Shown here: positions 25,085 through 32,985 of the stretch, in pieces
Layout of the letters: each line of letters begins with the position of its first letter
Numbering within the stretch: the first letter of the stretch is position 1
DNA from: Streptomyces sp. V1I1
GTDB taxonomy: Bacteria; Actinomycetota; Actinomycetes; Streptomycetales; Streptomycetaceae
Length of the DNA: 64,000 bases
NCBI RefSeq assembly: GCF_030817355.1
Contig: NZ_JAUSZH010000001.1
Span: 3,907,001 to 3,971,000, forward strand
Direction: 5' to 3'
Notes under the pieces: generated by a model
What the model was told of the DNA's origin: nothing
Database searches by the model: none
The model's input: only the letters and a program-made list of their open reading frames with translations
Program-made: the position numbers and the translations under genes

Positions 25085-25429
25085 CGGTGGAAATCAACCT
25101 CCCTGACTGGCCACGTAGTTGCGGCCGAGGTGGCTGGAAGTCAACTCTGCCCCGACAAAAGCGTCAAGAAGTACAATACTAACGAGATGGCAACGGGTCT
25201 TGTTCGTTAGTTAAGCGAGGCCGACGCCGACCGGCAGAGCATTCCGGGAACTGCTATGCGGCAATGGCGGGTTGTCGTCGCCCCCCTCACCGGCCACACC
25301 GACGTCCGGGCCGAGCCGGCACCAGCGCACCGGTGTCGCCGAGCGCCGACGGCTCGGGGTGCGGCCTTCAGGTGAGCGGCTCCAGCGGATGGCTGAAAGG
25401 GATGTCCTCGACCCGCGGCCCGGTCTTCC
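25085..25429. other. 345-bp intergenic region upstream of the sugar-binding protein gene
   Basis: It lies between two minus-strand genes and contains the palindromic operator candidate at 25178-25211 and a 21-codon tail ORF at its right end. The middle (about 25220-25360) has no convincing gene and may be remnant sequence. Confidence 0.4.
25178..25211. promoter_or_regulatory. Operator-like inverted repeat upstream of the sugar-binding protein
   Basis: ACTAACGA at 25178-25185 and its exact complement TCGTTAGT at 25204-25211 are separated by 18 bases, in a locally AT-rich patch of otherwise GC-rich DNA. Position and form suit a dimeric sugar-responsive repressor; which one is not known. Confidence 0.5.
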
Positions 25430-25433
25430 TCAT
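25368..25433 (-). pseudogene. 21-codon ORF coupled to the MFS stop, possible N-terminal remnant
   Basis: ATG 25433 overlaps the MFS transporter TGA in an ATGA arrangement and reads MRKTGPRVEDIPFSHPLEPL before a stop at 25368-25370. The tight overlap suggests a real third gene of the operon once began here and was cut short. No family was recognised. Confidence 0.3.
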
Positions 25434-26647
25434 CGGTGCCGCCTCGCGGGACGCCCCGATGCGACGGCCAGAACGGCCGCCAGGGCGGAGCCCGCCGCGA
25501 GCGCGAGAAAGAGGCCACTGGAGCCGCCTAGCCGGCCGGCCAGTGCGGCCCCGGCCCAGGGGGCGAGGGCTGCCGCCACGGTGGCGGGAGCGGTGAGCAG
25601 TGCGGACAGGCGGCCGTAGTGAGCCGTTCCCCAGCGGTCGGTGACGGCGGTGGCGTGCAGGAGGGTGAGGTTGCCGCGTACGACTCCGGCGAGGACTGCG
25701 AGCAGGATCAGCAGCGGGATCGGGCCGGGGACGAGGGCCAGGGCCGCAGTGGTGACGCCGCCTGCTGTGATCAGGACGGCGGTGCGGGTGGTGACGCCGG
25801 TTCTGCGGGCCAGGGTGGCGTAGAGGGTACGGCCCAGGGTCTGGCCCGCTCCACCGAGTCCCAGTGCCCAGGCCGCGGTTGTGGGGTCGGCGCCGCGTTC
25901 GGTGAGCAGGGGGACCAGTCCGAAGACGACCGCGTACATGGCGAAACCGGAGAAAGTGAAGGCGAGTGTGAGCAGAAGGAAGGGGCGGCTGCGGGCGATC
26001 GGCGTGCGGCTGGTCGTGGACGCGGCCGGTGGGGCAGGTGGCCAGGGGGCGCGCAGGGCCAGGGCGTGGGCCGGGACGGTGACGGCGGCGAGGATCGCGG
26101 CGAGCACGGCGTAGGTCGTGCGCCAGCCGAGGTGGCCCACGAGCGTGGCGGTGAGGGGTGCGAAAAGCGTGCTGGCGAGGCCGCCTGCGAGCGTGACGAT
26201 CGTCAGGGCGCGGACGCGGTCGGGGCCCCACCACCGGGTGAGTGCGGCGAAGGCCGGCTGGTAGAAGGTGGCGGCCATGGCGGCACCGGCCGCGAGCCAG
26301 GCGGCGGTGAACACGTAGAGGTTCGGCGCCGCGGCAATCGCCAGTACGGAGGCGACCGCGAGCACGGATCCGGTGGTCATCACGGCGCGGGGGCCTCGGC
26401 GGTCGAGGATGCGGCCGACAGGTATTGCGGCGAGGGCCGAAATCAGAAGGGCGCCGGAGAAGGCCGCGGTTGCGGCGCTCGTGGACCAGCCGGTGTCCGC
26501 GGTCAGGTGCGGGAGCAGGACGGGAAAGGCGTAGTAGACGATTCCCCAGCTGGTGATCTGGGTGGCGCACAGGGCAGGCAGAGCCGCGCGAGGCCGCGAC
26601 CGGTCCCCTGTTCCCGTCGCGGCCTTGCTGACGTCGAGGCTGGGCAC
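25430..26647 (-). CDS. MFS transporter
   Basis: The 405-residue protein has twelve predicted membrane helices and MFS features: WGIVYYAFPVLLPHL in helix 1, the loop 2-3 motif GRILDRRGPRAVM, and a mid-protein basic loop. It starts at GTG 26647, only 5 bases after the flavoprotein stop, so the two form an operon. MFS exporters beside ArsO-like flavoproteins occur in arsenic-response loci, and an ArsR-type motif lies upstream of the pair; export of an arsenical or of another product of the flavoprotein is the working idea, not shown by the sequence. Confidence 0.82.
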   Translation of the reverse strand: MPSLDVSKAATGTGDRSRPRAALPALCATQITSWGIVYYAFPVLLPHLTADTGWSTSAATAAFSGALLISALAAIPVGRILDRRGPRAVMTTGSVLAVASVLAIAAAPNLYVFTAAWLAAGAAMAATFYQPAFAALTRWWGPDRVRALTIVTLAGGLASTLFAPLTATLVGHLGWRTTYAVLAAILAAVTVPAHALALRAPWPPAPPAASTTSRTPIARSRPFLLLTLAFTFSGFAMYAVVFGLVPLLTERGADPTTAAWALGLGGAGQTLGRTLYATLARRTGVTTRTAVLITAGGVTTAALALVPGPIPLLILLAVLAGVVRGNLTLLHATAVTDRWGTAHYGRLSALLTAPATVAAALAPWAGAALAGRLGGSSGLFLALAAGSALAAVLAVASGRPARRHR

Positions 26648-26652
26648 AGTGG

Positions 26653-28032
26653 TCAGCAGCCGCCTGACGAAGCCGGAGCTCCGACGCCGATCTGGAGGGT
26701 GGACGGGGCGGCGCAGCAGCCGCCGCCTTCGCTGTCCGCCTTGGTGGCGTCGGGCTCGTCGAACAGGCCGGCGCCGCCGCAGACTCCGGTCTCCGGGAGA
26801 GTCAACTCGACGCGTTCGGCCGCCTCTTGGTCTCCGGCGAGGGCTGCGGCGATGGAGCGGACCTGCTCGTAGCCGGTCATGGCGAGGAAGGTGGGGGCGC
26901 GGCCGTAGCTCTTCATGCCGACGAGATAGACGTCCTTCTCTGGGTGGGAGAGCTCGTTCACGCCGTGCGGGTAGACGGTGCCGCAGGAGTGGACGTTCGG
27001 ATCGATCAGCGGGGAAAGCGCTACCGGGGCCTGGAGGCGCTCGTCGAGGGCGAGGCGGAGCTCGGAGACGTACGACAGGTCTGGGCGGAAGCCGGTGAGG
27101 ACGATGACCTCGTCGACCGGGTCGAGTCGGCGGCCGTCATCGGACAGCAGCACCAGCCGGTCGCCGGTCCTCTCGACGGCGGCCGTACGGAATCCGGTGA
27201 CGGCGTCGGCGTATCCGTCGTCCACGGCTGCCTTGGCCACGAGGCCCAGTGCCCCGCGGGCGGGGAGCTGGTCCGCCTCGCCGCCGCCGAAGGTGGAGCC
27301 GCCGATGCCGCGGCGCACGATCCACACCGTGTGGGTGCCCGGGGTCTCCTTCCCCAGGTCGGCCAGGTAGGCCAGGGCGGTGAAGGCGGAGGCGCCGGAG
27401 CCGATGACCGCGGTGCGCCTGCCCGCGTAACGCGCCCGTACGGCAGGGTCCTTGAGGTCCGGTACGCGGTAGGAGATACGGTCGGCGGCCGCGCGCTCAC
27501 CGAGGGCCGGGAGGCCGTCGCCGCCGATCGGGCCCGGGGTGGACCAGGTGCCGGAGGCGTCGATCACGGCGCGGGCGGCGAGGCGTTCCTCGGTCCCGTC
27601 GGCGTTCGTGACGTGCACGGTGAAGGGCTGCTCGCCGCGGCCGGCATCCACGACCCGGTCGCGGCCGACGCGCGAGACGCCGGTGACGCGGGCGCCGAAG
27701 CGGACCTTGTCGCCCAGCACATCGGCGAGCGGCTTCAGGTAGCGCTCGACCCAGTCACCGCCGGAGGGGTACGTGGTCCCGTCGGGCGCGGTCCAGCCGG
27801 TCGGGGCCAGCAGCTTCTCGGCGGCCGGGTCGACCAGCTCGGCCCAGGTGGAGAAGAGACGTACGTGGCTCCACTCGCCCACGGCACTGCCGGCGGCCGG
27901 TCCCGCTTCCAGGACCAGCGGCTCGATGCCGCGCTCGACGAGATGGGCGGCGGCGGCCAGGCCTACCGGGCCGGCTCCGACCACCACGGTGGGCAGGGTC
28001 GCGATGGGCACATCGGCAATCGGCACGGTCAC
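26653..28032 (-). CDS. ArsO-like FAD/NAD(P)-binding oxidoreductase with Cys-rich tail
   Basis: A 459-residue flavoprotein with an N-terminal FAD dinucleotide fold (VVVGAGPVGLAAAAHL), a second NAD(P) fold (TAVIGSGASAFTALAYL) and ASGTWSTPGP, the layout of flavin monooxygenases. The tail has cysteines in TGVCGG, GGGCCAA and a final SGGC, which could bind a thiophilic metalloid. Related proteins are encoded in Streptomyces arsenic clusters as ArsO. The start is GTG 28032, five bases after AGGGGAG; an in-frame ATG at 28056 lies inside the operator-like sequence and is less likely. It is followed by the MFS gene. Confidence 0.78.
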   Translation of the reverse strand: MTVPIADVPIATLPTVVVGAGPVGLAAAAHLVERGIEPLVLEAGPAAGSAVGEWSHVRLFSTWAELVDPAAEKLLAPTGWTAPDGTTYPSGGDWVERYLKPLADVLGDKVRFGARVTGVSRVGRDRVVDAGRGEQPFTVHVTNADGTEERLAARAVIDASGTWSTPGPIGGDGLPALGERAAADRISYRVPDLKDPAVRARYAGRRTAVIGSGASAFTALAYLADLGKETPGTHTVWIVRRGIGGSTFGGGEADQLPARGALGLVAKAAVDDGYADAVTGFRTAAVERTGDRLVLLSDDGRRLDPVDEVIVLTGFRPDLSYVSELRLALDERLQAPVALSPLIDPNVHSCGTVYPHGVNELSHPEKDVYLVGMKSYGRAPTFLAMTGYEQVRSIAAALAGDQEAAERVELTLPETGVCGGAGLFDEPDATKADSEGGGCCAAPSTLQIGVGAPASSGGC

Positions 28033-28044
28033 GATGACTCCCCT

Positions 28045-28066
28045 TTGTTTCGACATCTATCGATGG
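28045..28066 (-). promoter_or_regulatory. ArsR-type operator half-site in the flavoprotein leader
   Basis: On the minus strand the leader reads CATCGATAGATGTCGAAACA. Its ATGTCGAA is identical to the right part of the site overlapping the arsR start at 45967, and ATAGA is shared as well. Confidence 0.45.
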
Positions 28067-28101
28067 CTTGCGCTCCCAGCATCCCACCTGTTTCGATGGG
28101 C

Positions 28102-28124
28102 GTCAACATAGACATTTATCAAAA
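28102..28124 (+). promoter_or_regulatory. ArsR-type operator upstream of the flavoprotein/MFS pair
   Basis: GTCAACATAGAC at 28102-28113 is identical over 12 bases to 45953-45964 at the arsR gene, and the following bases stay similar (atttatc against gtatgtc). It lies between the divergent flavoprotein and pstS genes. Confidence 0.55.
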
Positions 28125-28256
28125 CAGGGCGATTGGGCACGCCCGGCTCACCCCGAATACGACGGCACGACGGCTGATGTTCGTACGGATGTCGCCCAAG
28201 GGCGCAGCGCATCGCCGAGCATGTTCCCGGGCGACAGGCGACTTAGGAGAACGAGA

Positions 28257-29375
28257 GTGCAGCGTCGACGCACGAAGGGACGCATCCCACTCGCCGCGGC
28301 GGCCGCGCTGACGAGCATGCTGCTGGCCTCCTGCGACACGGACGGCTCCCCCGCCATTGACACCTCATCCTCCGACCCGGCCGCGGCCCGGATCGAGTGC
28401 GCCTCGCAGGGTCAGGTACCCGGCTCAGGGTCAACAGCCCAGCAGAACGCAATGACGTACTGGATCGAGCAGTACCAACGCGCGTGCACAGGAGTGCAGA
28501 TCAAGTACAACCCCCTGGGCTCGGGCGCCGGCGTGGCCCAGTTCCTCCGGGGGGCGACCAGCTTCGGCGGCTCGGACGGCGCGCTGAAACCCGAAGAGGT
28601 CCAGTGGTCGAAGGACGTCTGCGCGGGCGGCAGGGCCATTGACCTTCCGATGGTCGGCGGCCCCATCGCGATCGGCTACAACCTTCAGGACGTGGACGAT
28701 CTGGTGCTCGACGCCCCGACCCTGGCGAAGATCTTCGACGCGCGGATCACCTCCTGGGACCACCCCGACATCCGGCGGCTGAACCCGGACGCGAAGCTGC
28801 CGTCGATCCCTGTCCACCCCGTGCACCGGTCGGACGACTCCGGTACCACCCAGAATCTCAATGCCTACCTGGCCGGCGCCGCGAGTGATTCCTGGCCCCA
28901 CCCGGTGAAGAAGTCCTGGCAGGGCAAGGGCGGTGAATCCGCGAGCGGATCCAGCGGAGTTGTGTCGCAGGTGCAGTCGCTCGACGGCTCGATCGGCTAC
29001 TTCGAGCTGTCCTTCGCCGCTGCCGGCAAGATCAGTACGGTCAGGATCGACACGGGAGCCTCCCGGCCCGTCGCCCCAACGCCGAAGACCGCCTCCGCCG
29101 GCATGGCCGAAGCCAAAATCGCCGGCACGGGCAAGGACCTGACCTTGAAGTTCGACTACGGAACCTCCGCCGAAGGCGCGTATCCGATCGTCCAGGTCAC
29201 CTACGAGATCGTGTGCGACACAGGGAACCAGCCCGAAACCCTTCCCGCCCTGAAATCCTTCCTGGCTTATACCGCCGGTGAAGAAGGGCAGAAGGCTCTC
29301 CCCGAAATCCACTACGCCCCGCTGCCGGACTCGGTCGCCGGCCAGGTGCGCGAGGTCATTCAGACGCTGTCCTGA
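28257..29375 (+). CDS. pstS: PstS-like phosphate-binding lipoprotein
   Basis: A 372-residue protein with a short lipoprotein signal (SMLLASC, Cys about 26), then GSGSTAQQNAMTYW, NPLGSGAGVAQFL, SFGGSDGAL and HRSDDSGTTQNLNAYL, the phosphate-contacting loops of PstS. GTG 28257 has AGGAGA seven to eight bases upstream. PstS is normally followed by pstCAB; here the next gene is DUF72, so this is an orphan or second copy. A PHO box (paired GTTCACC) was not recognised in the 200-bp upstream region. It shares that region with the ArsR-motif promoter of the divergent flavoprotein. Confidence 0.87.
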   Translation: MQRRRTKGRIPLAAAAALTSMLLASCDTDGSPAIDTSSSDPAAARIECASQGQVPGSGSTAQQNAMTYWIEQYQRACTGVQIKYNPLGSGAGVAQFLRGATSFGGSDGALKPEEVQWSKDVCAGGRAIDLPMVGGPIAIGYNLQDVDDLVLDAPTLAKIFDARITSWDHPDIRRLNPDAKLPSIPVHPVHRSDDSGTTQNLNAYLAGAASDSWPHPVKKSWQGKGGESASGSSGVVSQVQSLDGSIGYFELSFAAAGKISTVRIDTGASRPVAPTPKTASAGMAEAKIAGTGKDLTLKFDYGTSAEGAYPIVQVTYEIVCDTGNQPETLPALKSFLAYTAGEEGQKALPEIHYAPLPDSVAGQVREVIQTLS

Positions 29376-29459
29376 TCGTCACCTGCCCGCGGGGCCGGGC
29401 GGTAGAGATATGCCCTGAATGGGGCGATATTTTCTTTTCTCCTGGGCAGGGATCGGACC

Positions 29460-30245
29460 ATGCCCATGCTCGTCGGAACCTCGGGATGGCAGTACAAGGA
29501 CTGGCGCGGCGTTCTCTATCCGCCCAGGACACCGCAGCGGCTGTGGCTGGAGGAGTACGCCCGGCACTTCGCCACCGTGGAGAACAACAACGCCTTCTAC
29601 CGGCTTCCCACCACGGAGATCTTCGCCTCCTGGCGGGAGCGGACGCCGGAGGGGTTCGTCATGGCGGTCAAAGCCAGCCGCTATCTGACCCATATGAAGC
29701 GGCTGCGCGCCCCCGAGGAGCCGGTGCGCCGGCTGATGGATCGCGCCGAGGGCCTGGGCGACCGGCTGGGGCCCGTCCTGCTGCAACTGCCTGCCCACTT
29801 CCGGGAGGACATCGAGGCTCTGGACGCCTGCCTGAGGTGCTTTCCCGGCACGGTTCGGGTGGCCGTCGAATTCCGCCACACGTCGTGGTGGGAGGCGGAG
29901 CGGGAACTGCGGGCGCTGCTGGAACGGCACGGCAGCGCCCTGTGCTGGGCGGATCGGGGGTCCCGCCCGGTGACGCCACTGTGGCGCACCGCGTCATGGG
30001 GGTACGTGCGATTCCACGGCGGCATCTCCGAGCCACCGCCGCGCTACGGCCGCCAAGCGCTGAAGTCCTGGGCCCGACGCATCGCCGACGCCTGGCCCGA
30101 CGAGAACGATGTATTTGTGTACTTCAACAACGACCTGGGCGGTGCGGCCCTGCTGGACGCCGCGAAGTTCGCCCGGGCAGCGGCCGCGTTGGGCCGGACG
30201 GCGAGCCGTACGCCTCCGTCCCTGGCGGCGCGATCCACGTCCTGA
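29460..30245 (+). CDS. DUF72 domain protein (YecE family)
   Basis: The 261-residue protein shows the family blocks VGTSGWQYKDWRG at the N-terminus, FATVENNNAFYRLP, FVMAVKASRYLTHMKRL, VLLQLPAHF, VEFRHTSWW and VFVYFNNDLGG. DUF72 proteins have a TIM-barrel-like fold and no established reaction. It begins 84 bases after pstS and is followed by a modest hairpin. The context gives no functional clue; it is widespread in Streptomyces. Confidence 0.88.
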   Translation: MPMLVGTSGWQYKDWRGVLYPPRTPQRLWLEEYARHFATVENNNAFYRLPTTEIFASWRERTPEGFVMAVKASRYLTHMKRLRAPEEPVRRLMDRAEGLGDRLGPVLLQLPAHFREDIEALDACLRCFPGTVRVAVEFRHTSWWEAERELRALLERHGSALCWADRGSRPVTPLWRTASWGYVRFHGGISEPPPRYGRQALKSWARRIADAWPDENDVFVYFNNDLGGAALLDAAKFARAAAALGRTASRTPPSLAARSTS

Positions 30246-30261
30246 GCGGGCCACAGCGAGG

Positions 30262-30297
30262 CGCCCTGCCGGGATGCAGTCGTGCTGGGGCAGGGCG
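30262..30297 (+). terminator. Candidate terminator after the DUF72 gene
   Basis: CGCCCTGCC at 30262-30270 pairs with GGCAGGGCG at 30289-30297 across an 18-base loop, about 17 bases after the stop. The loop is large, so strength is uncertain. Confidence 0.35.
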
Positions 30298-30376
30298 ACG
30301 ATGGATGTACGGCCACACAGCGCTGCGAATCCCTCGCACATCGCGCAGGCGGCACGTACGTGAAAGGCGGAGACCG

Positions 30377-30697
30377 ATGTCGAAATACCTCTTCAGGGCC
30401 AAGTTGACGGTCGACGGACTGAAAGGCTTGCTCAAAGAAGGCGGCACTGCGCGCCGTGAGGTCGTCGAACGCATGGTCCAGAGCCTGGGGGGCCGGCTCG
30501 AATCAATGCACTGGGCATTCGGCGACGAGGACGTCTATGTCACGGTTGACCTGCCGAGCAATGCCCACGCCGCGGCCATGGGTCTGATCACGTCGGCGGC
30601 CGGTGGCGTTCGCACGAGCACGGTCGTGCTGCTGACGCCCGAGGAAATCGACGAAGCGGTCCGCCAGAAGGCGGACTACCGCGCACCCGGCGCCTGA
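30377..30697 (+). CDS. GYD domain protein
   Basis: A 106-residue protein matching the small ferredoxin-like GYD family: YLFRAKLTVDGLKGLLKEGG at the start, VVERMVQSLGGRLESMHWAFG in the middle and VRTSTVVLLTPEEIDEA near the end. Function unknown; homologues are dimeric alpha-beta barrels. ATG 30377 has GGCGGAG seven bases upstream. A strong hairpin follows. Confidence 0.88.
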   Translation: MSKYLFRAKLTVDGLKGLLKEGGTARREVVERMVQSLGGRLESMHWAFGDEDVYVTVDLPSNAHAAAMGLITSAAGGVRTSTVVLLTPEEIDEAVRQKADYRAPGA

Positions 30698-30721
30698 CGC
30701 GCCACCCCCGTTGAGGGTCTT

Positions 30722-30761
30722 GCGGCCCTGCGTGTCGTGCTCGTACGACACGCAGGGCCGC
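30722..30761 (+). terminator. Perfect 17-bp-stem terminator after the GYD gene
   Basis: Arms 30722-30738 and 30745-30761 (gcggccctgcgtgtcgt and its complement) are exact around a 6-base loop, 25 bases after the stop. Confidence 0.88.
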
Positions 30762-30981
30762 CTGCTGCTGCCTGCCGTTGCGGCGCGGCTCCGTCAGATG
30801 TGAAGCCCGCGGCAATACCCCAATGCCCCTGATTCTTCGTCATGCCCTGGGCTGACACCGCCTCCTCCACCAGTCGCACTCACGCATGCCTCCGGGATGA
30901 TCCCGGCGCCGGAAGGCAACGCACCGCGCGTCCCTGTCCTCTTCGGGCTCGGTAGCACCGAGCCTGAGGAAGGGACGCATC

Positions 30982-32895
30982 TTGAGTACGAGCCATGCGA
31001 GACACGCGGCACTGACCATCACCGTGATCGGGGCCGTACTGGCGCCCGTGTCACCGGCGTTCGCCGCGGAGCCGCCCCGCGTCGACCTCCGGGCGGACGT
31101 GAACCGGGATGGGCGGGTGGACGTCGACGGTACGACGGACACCAGCGGTGAGGACAGCTGGTCCCCCGCGAGGGGAGCGGTCTTCCTCCCCAACATCGAC
31201 GACGACACCAAGCGGTGCGCGGTCAAAGGCCCGGGCGGCAAGCCGCTCCCGGACGCCAAGCTTGCCGCGTGCAACGACGCGGCTGACACCACGGTGAACG
31301 GCTCCGCCGACACGGCCGACCTGGCCCGGGTGCGTTCCGTGCCGATGGCGAACCTGCCCGCCACGGCTACGGGCACCCTGAAGGTCGTGGCCGGCGCCAA
31401 GAACACGCGGATCTTCGTCAAACGCTCCACCGGCTGGACCTGGGTCACGGCCAAGACCCGCCTGTCCGCAGCCGAGCTCCGCGCAGGTGTGGAATTCGGG
31501 GTCGAGAGCACCGACGTGATACGCGACAACGCCCGCTGGGGCGGTCGCTCCGTGATCCGTCTGACCGTGGCCTCCGGCGGGAAGAGCACCTCCGACGAGG
31601 TCACCCTGCGGGTCGCCCCGCTGCTGACGCACCATCACCTGCAGAACGCGCAGCAGTTGCTGGTAACCAAGGTGCCCGGGAAGGACGAATACGCGCGTCG
31701 GCAGCAGGCGTTCGTCAAGGGCCTCGCGGCGGAGGTCAAGTCGGCCGGGATCGACAAGCCGTTGGCGACCTTCGACAAGTACGGGGACGTCTGGGCGCAG
31801 GACTTCGTCGAGCCCGGCTACGTGAGCCTGACCGGCCCCGGTGGGCGCCGGCAGGTGATACGCGTGATGCTGCGGTCGGCGCAGGCGGACCGCCCGGCCG
31901 GCCGGGAGCTGTTCGAGAAGCTGCGCGGCAACGGCGTGGGCGTGGTGCAGGTGTCCGGGGTCCGCGACTCGGAGGAGTGGACCCTCAACTCGATGGGGAA
32001 TCTGGAGACCATCCCTCCGTACGACCACGGCGGCCGGTCCTTCCCCGCCGGGCGCATCATCATGGGCGAGCGCAAGGACAACGGCTCGAAGCCCGCGCAG
32101 GTGATGCGGACGCTGCTGAAGTCCCAGGGCTTCCAGGACCCGCTGCTTCTGGACACCTCATGGCTGCATGTGGGTCACGTGGACGAGTTCGTCCAGTTCC
32201 TCCCCGCGGACACCCCGCGCGGCTGGAAGATTGGCATAGCCGATCCCGAAGCGGGGCTGCGGCTGCTGCGCGAGGCCCAGCAGGCCGGCCACGGCAAGAC
32301 GCGGATGTTCTCCGTGCCGGGGAGCAAGGACTTGCCCGCCCCCAAGGAGACCATCGACCAGGCGCTCGGCTCCAAGTGGCTGGTGGCCGACAACACCATG
32401 GCCGCGAAGCGGATCGCGGCGAATCTGGAGGTGCTCAAGCGCGAGACGGGTGTGACGGACGCCGAGGTGGTACGGGTGCCCGCCCTGTACACAAGGGGTA
32501 CGGGAGACGACGAGCGGGGCGACCGCATGCCGCGGCTGTCGCGGATGGGCGCCGGCAAGGTACCGGACGCGGTCCGCGAGTACGGGCAGCAGAAGGAGCT
32601 CTCGAGGCACGACGACCGCGGCGCGGCCCCGGAATCCGTTATGACCAGCGCCTACGTTCCGGGTGCGGTCAACGGGATCCTGCTCGGCCGGGACCGCTAC
32701 CTGGCCCCGCGGCAATGGGGTCCGGTCATCGGCGGCAAGGACATATTCACCTCCGCCGTGACTGCCGCGTACAGCGGGGCGGGCATGAAGGTGTCGTACA
32801 TCGACGACTGGCACACGTATCACGTCGGCATGGGCGAGGTGCACTGCGGCACCAACACTCTGCGCGATGCCTCTGCGGCATGGTGGAAGCCGTAG
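30982..32895 (+). CDS. Secreted protein-arginine deiminase family enzyme
   Basis: The 637-residue precursor has a Sec signal ending in SPAFAA (about residue 29). A segment with DVNRDGRVDVDG follows, a Ca-binding dockerin-like loop. Then comes the PAD catalytic domain with D274 in DVWAQDF, H399 and D401 in HVGHVDEF, and Cys622 in MGEVHCGTN, matching the Asp/His/Asp/Cys set of mammalian PADs. It should convert arginine to citrulline in exported or foreign proteins, or act on free guanidino compounds. The start is TTG 30982 with GAGGAAGG about 8 bases upstream. It stands alone between a terminator and a convergent phosphatase. Confidence 0.87.
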   Translation: MSTSHARHAALTITVIGAVLAPVSPAFAAEPPRVDLRADVNRDGRVDVDGTTDTSGEDSWSPARGAVFLPNIDDDTKRCAVKGPGGKPLPDAKLAACNDAADTTVNGSADTADLARVRSVPMANLPATATGTLKVVAGAKNTRIFVKRSTGWTWVTAKTRLSAAELRAGVEFGVESTDVIRDNARWGGRSVIRLTVASGGKSTSDEVTLRVAPLLTHHHLQNAQQLLVTKVPGKDEYARRQQAFVKGLAAEVKSAGIDKPLATFDKYGDVWAQDFVEPGYVSLTGPGGRRQVIRVMLRSAQADRPAGRELFEKLRGNGVGVVQVSGVRDSEEWTLNSMGNLETIPPYDHGGRSFPAGRIIMGERKDNGSKPAQVMRTLLKSQGFQDPLLLDTSWLHVGHVDEFVQFLPADTPRGWKIGIADPEAGLRLLREAQQAGHGKTRMFSVPGSKDLPAPKETIDQALGSKWLVADNTMAAKRIAANLEVLKRETGVTDAEVVRVPALYTRGTGDDERGDRMPRLSRMGAGKVPDAVREYGQQKELSRHDDRGAAPESVMTSAYVPGAVNGILLGRDRYLAPRQWGPVIGGKDIFTSAVTAAYSGAGMKVSYIDDWHTYHVGMGEVHCGTNTLRDASAAWWKP

Positions 32896-32985
32896 CAGGC
32901 CGGTGGTTCAGAGCGGGTGAACGTCGAGTGCGCATGCCCGTCACGGCGGGCGTGCGCACCACCCGGCCGGCCGGAGCCCGGCCGG

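Noticed and set aside
25207..25518. A 103-codon minus-strand ORF between the sugar-binding protein and MFS genes
   Set aside because: It overlaps the MFS 3' end in another frame, is Arg/Ala-rich, and crosses the operator palindrome; no family was recognised.
28033..28056. Starting the flavoprotein at ATG 28056
   Set aside because: AGGGGAG is five bases before GTG 28032, and the ATG lies within the operator-like sequence.
28057..28256. PHO box upstream of pstS
   Set aside because: No paired GTTCACC-like repeats could be found; the only clear motifs there are the ArsR-type sites.
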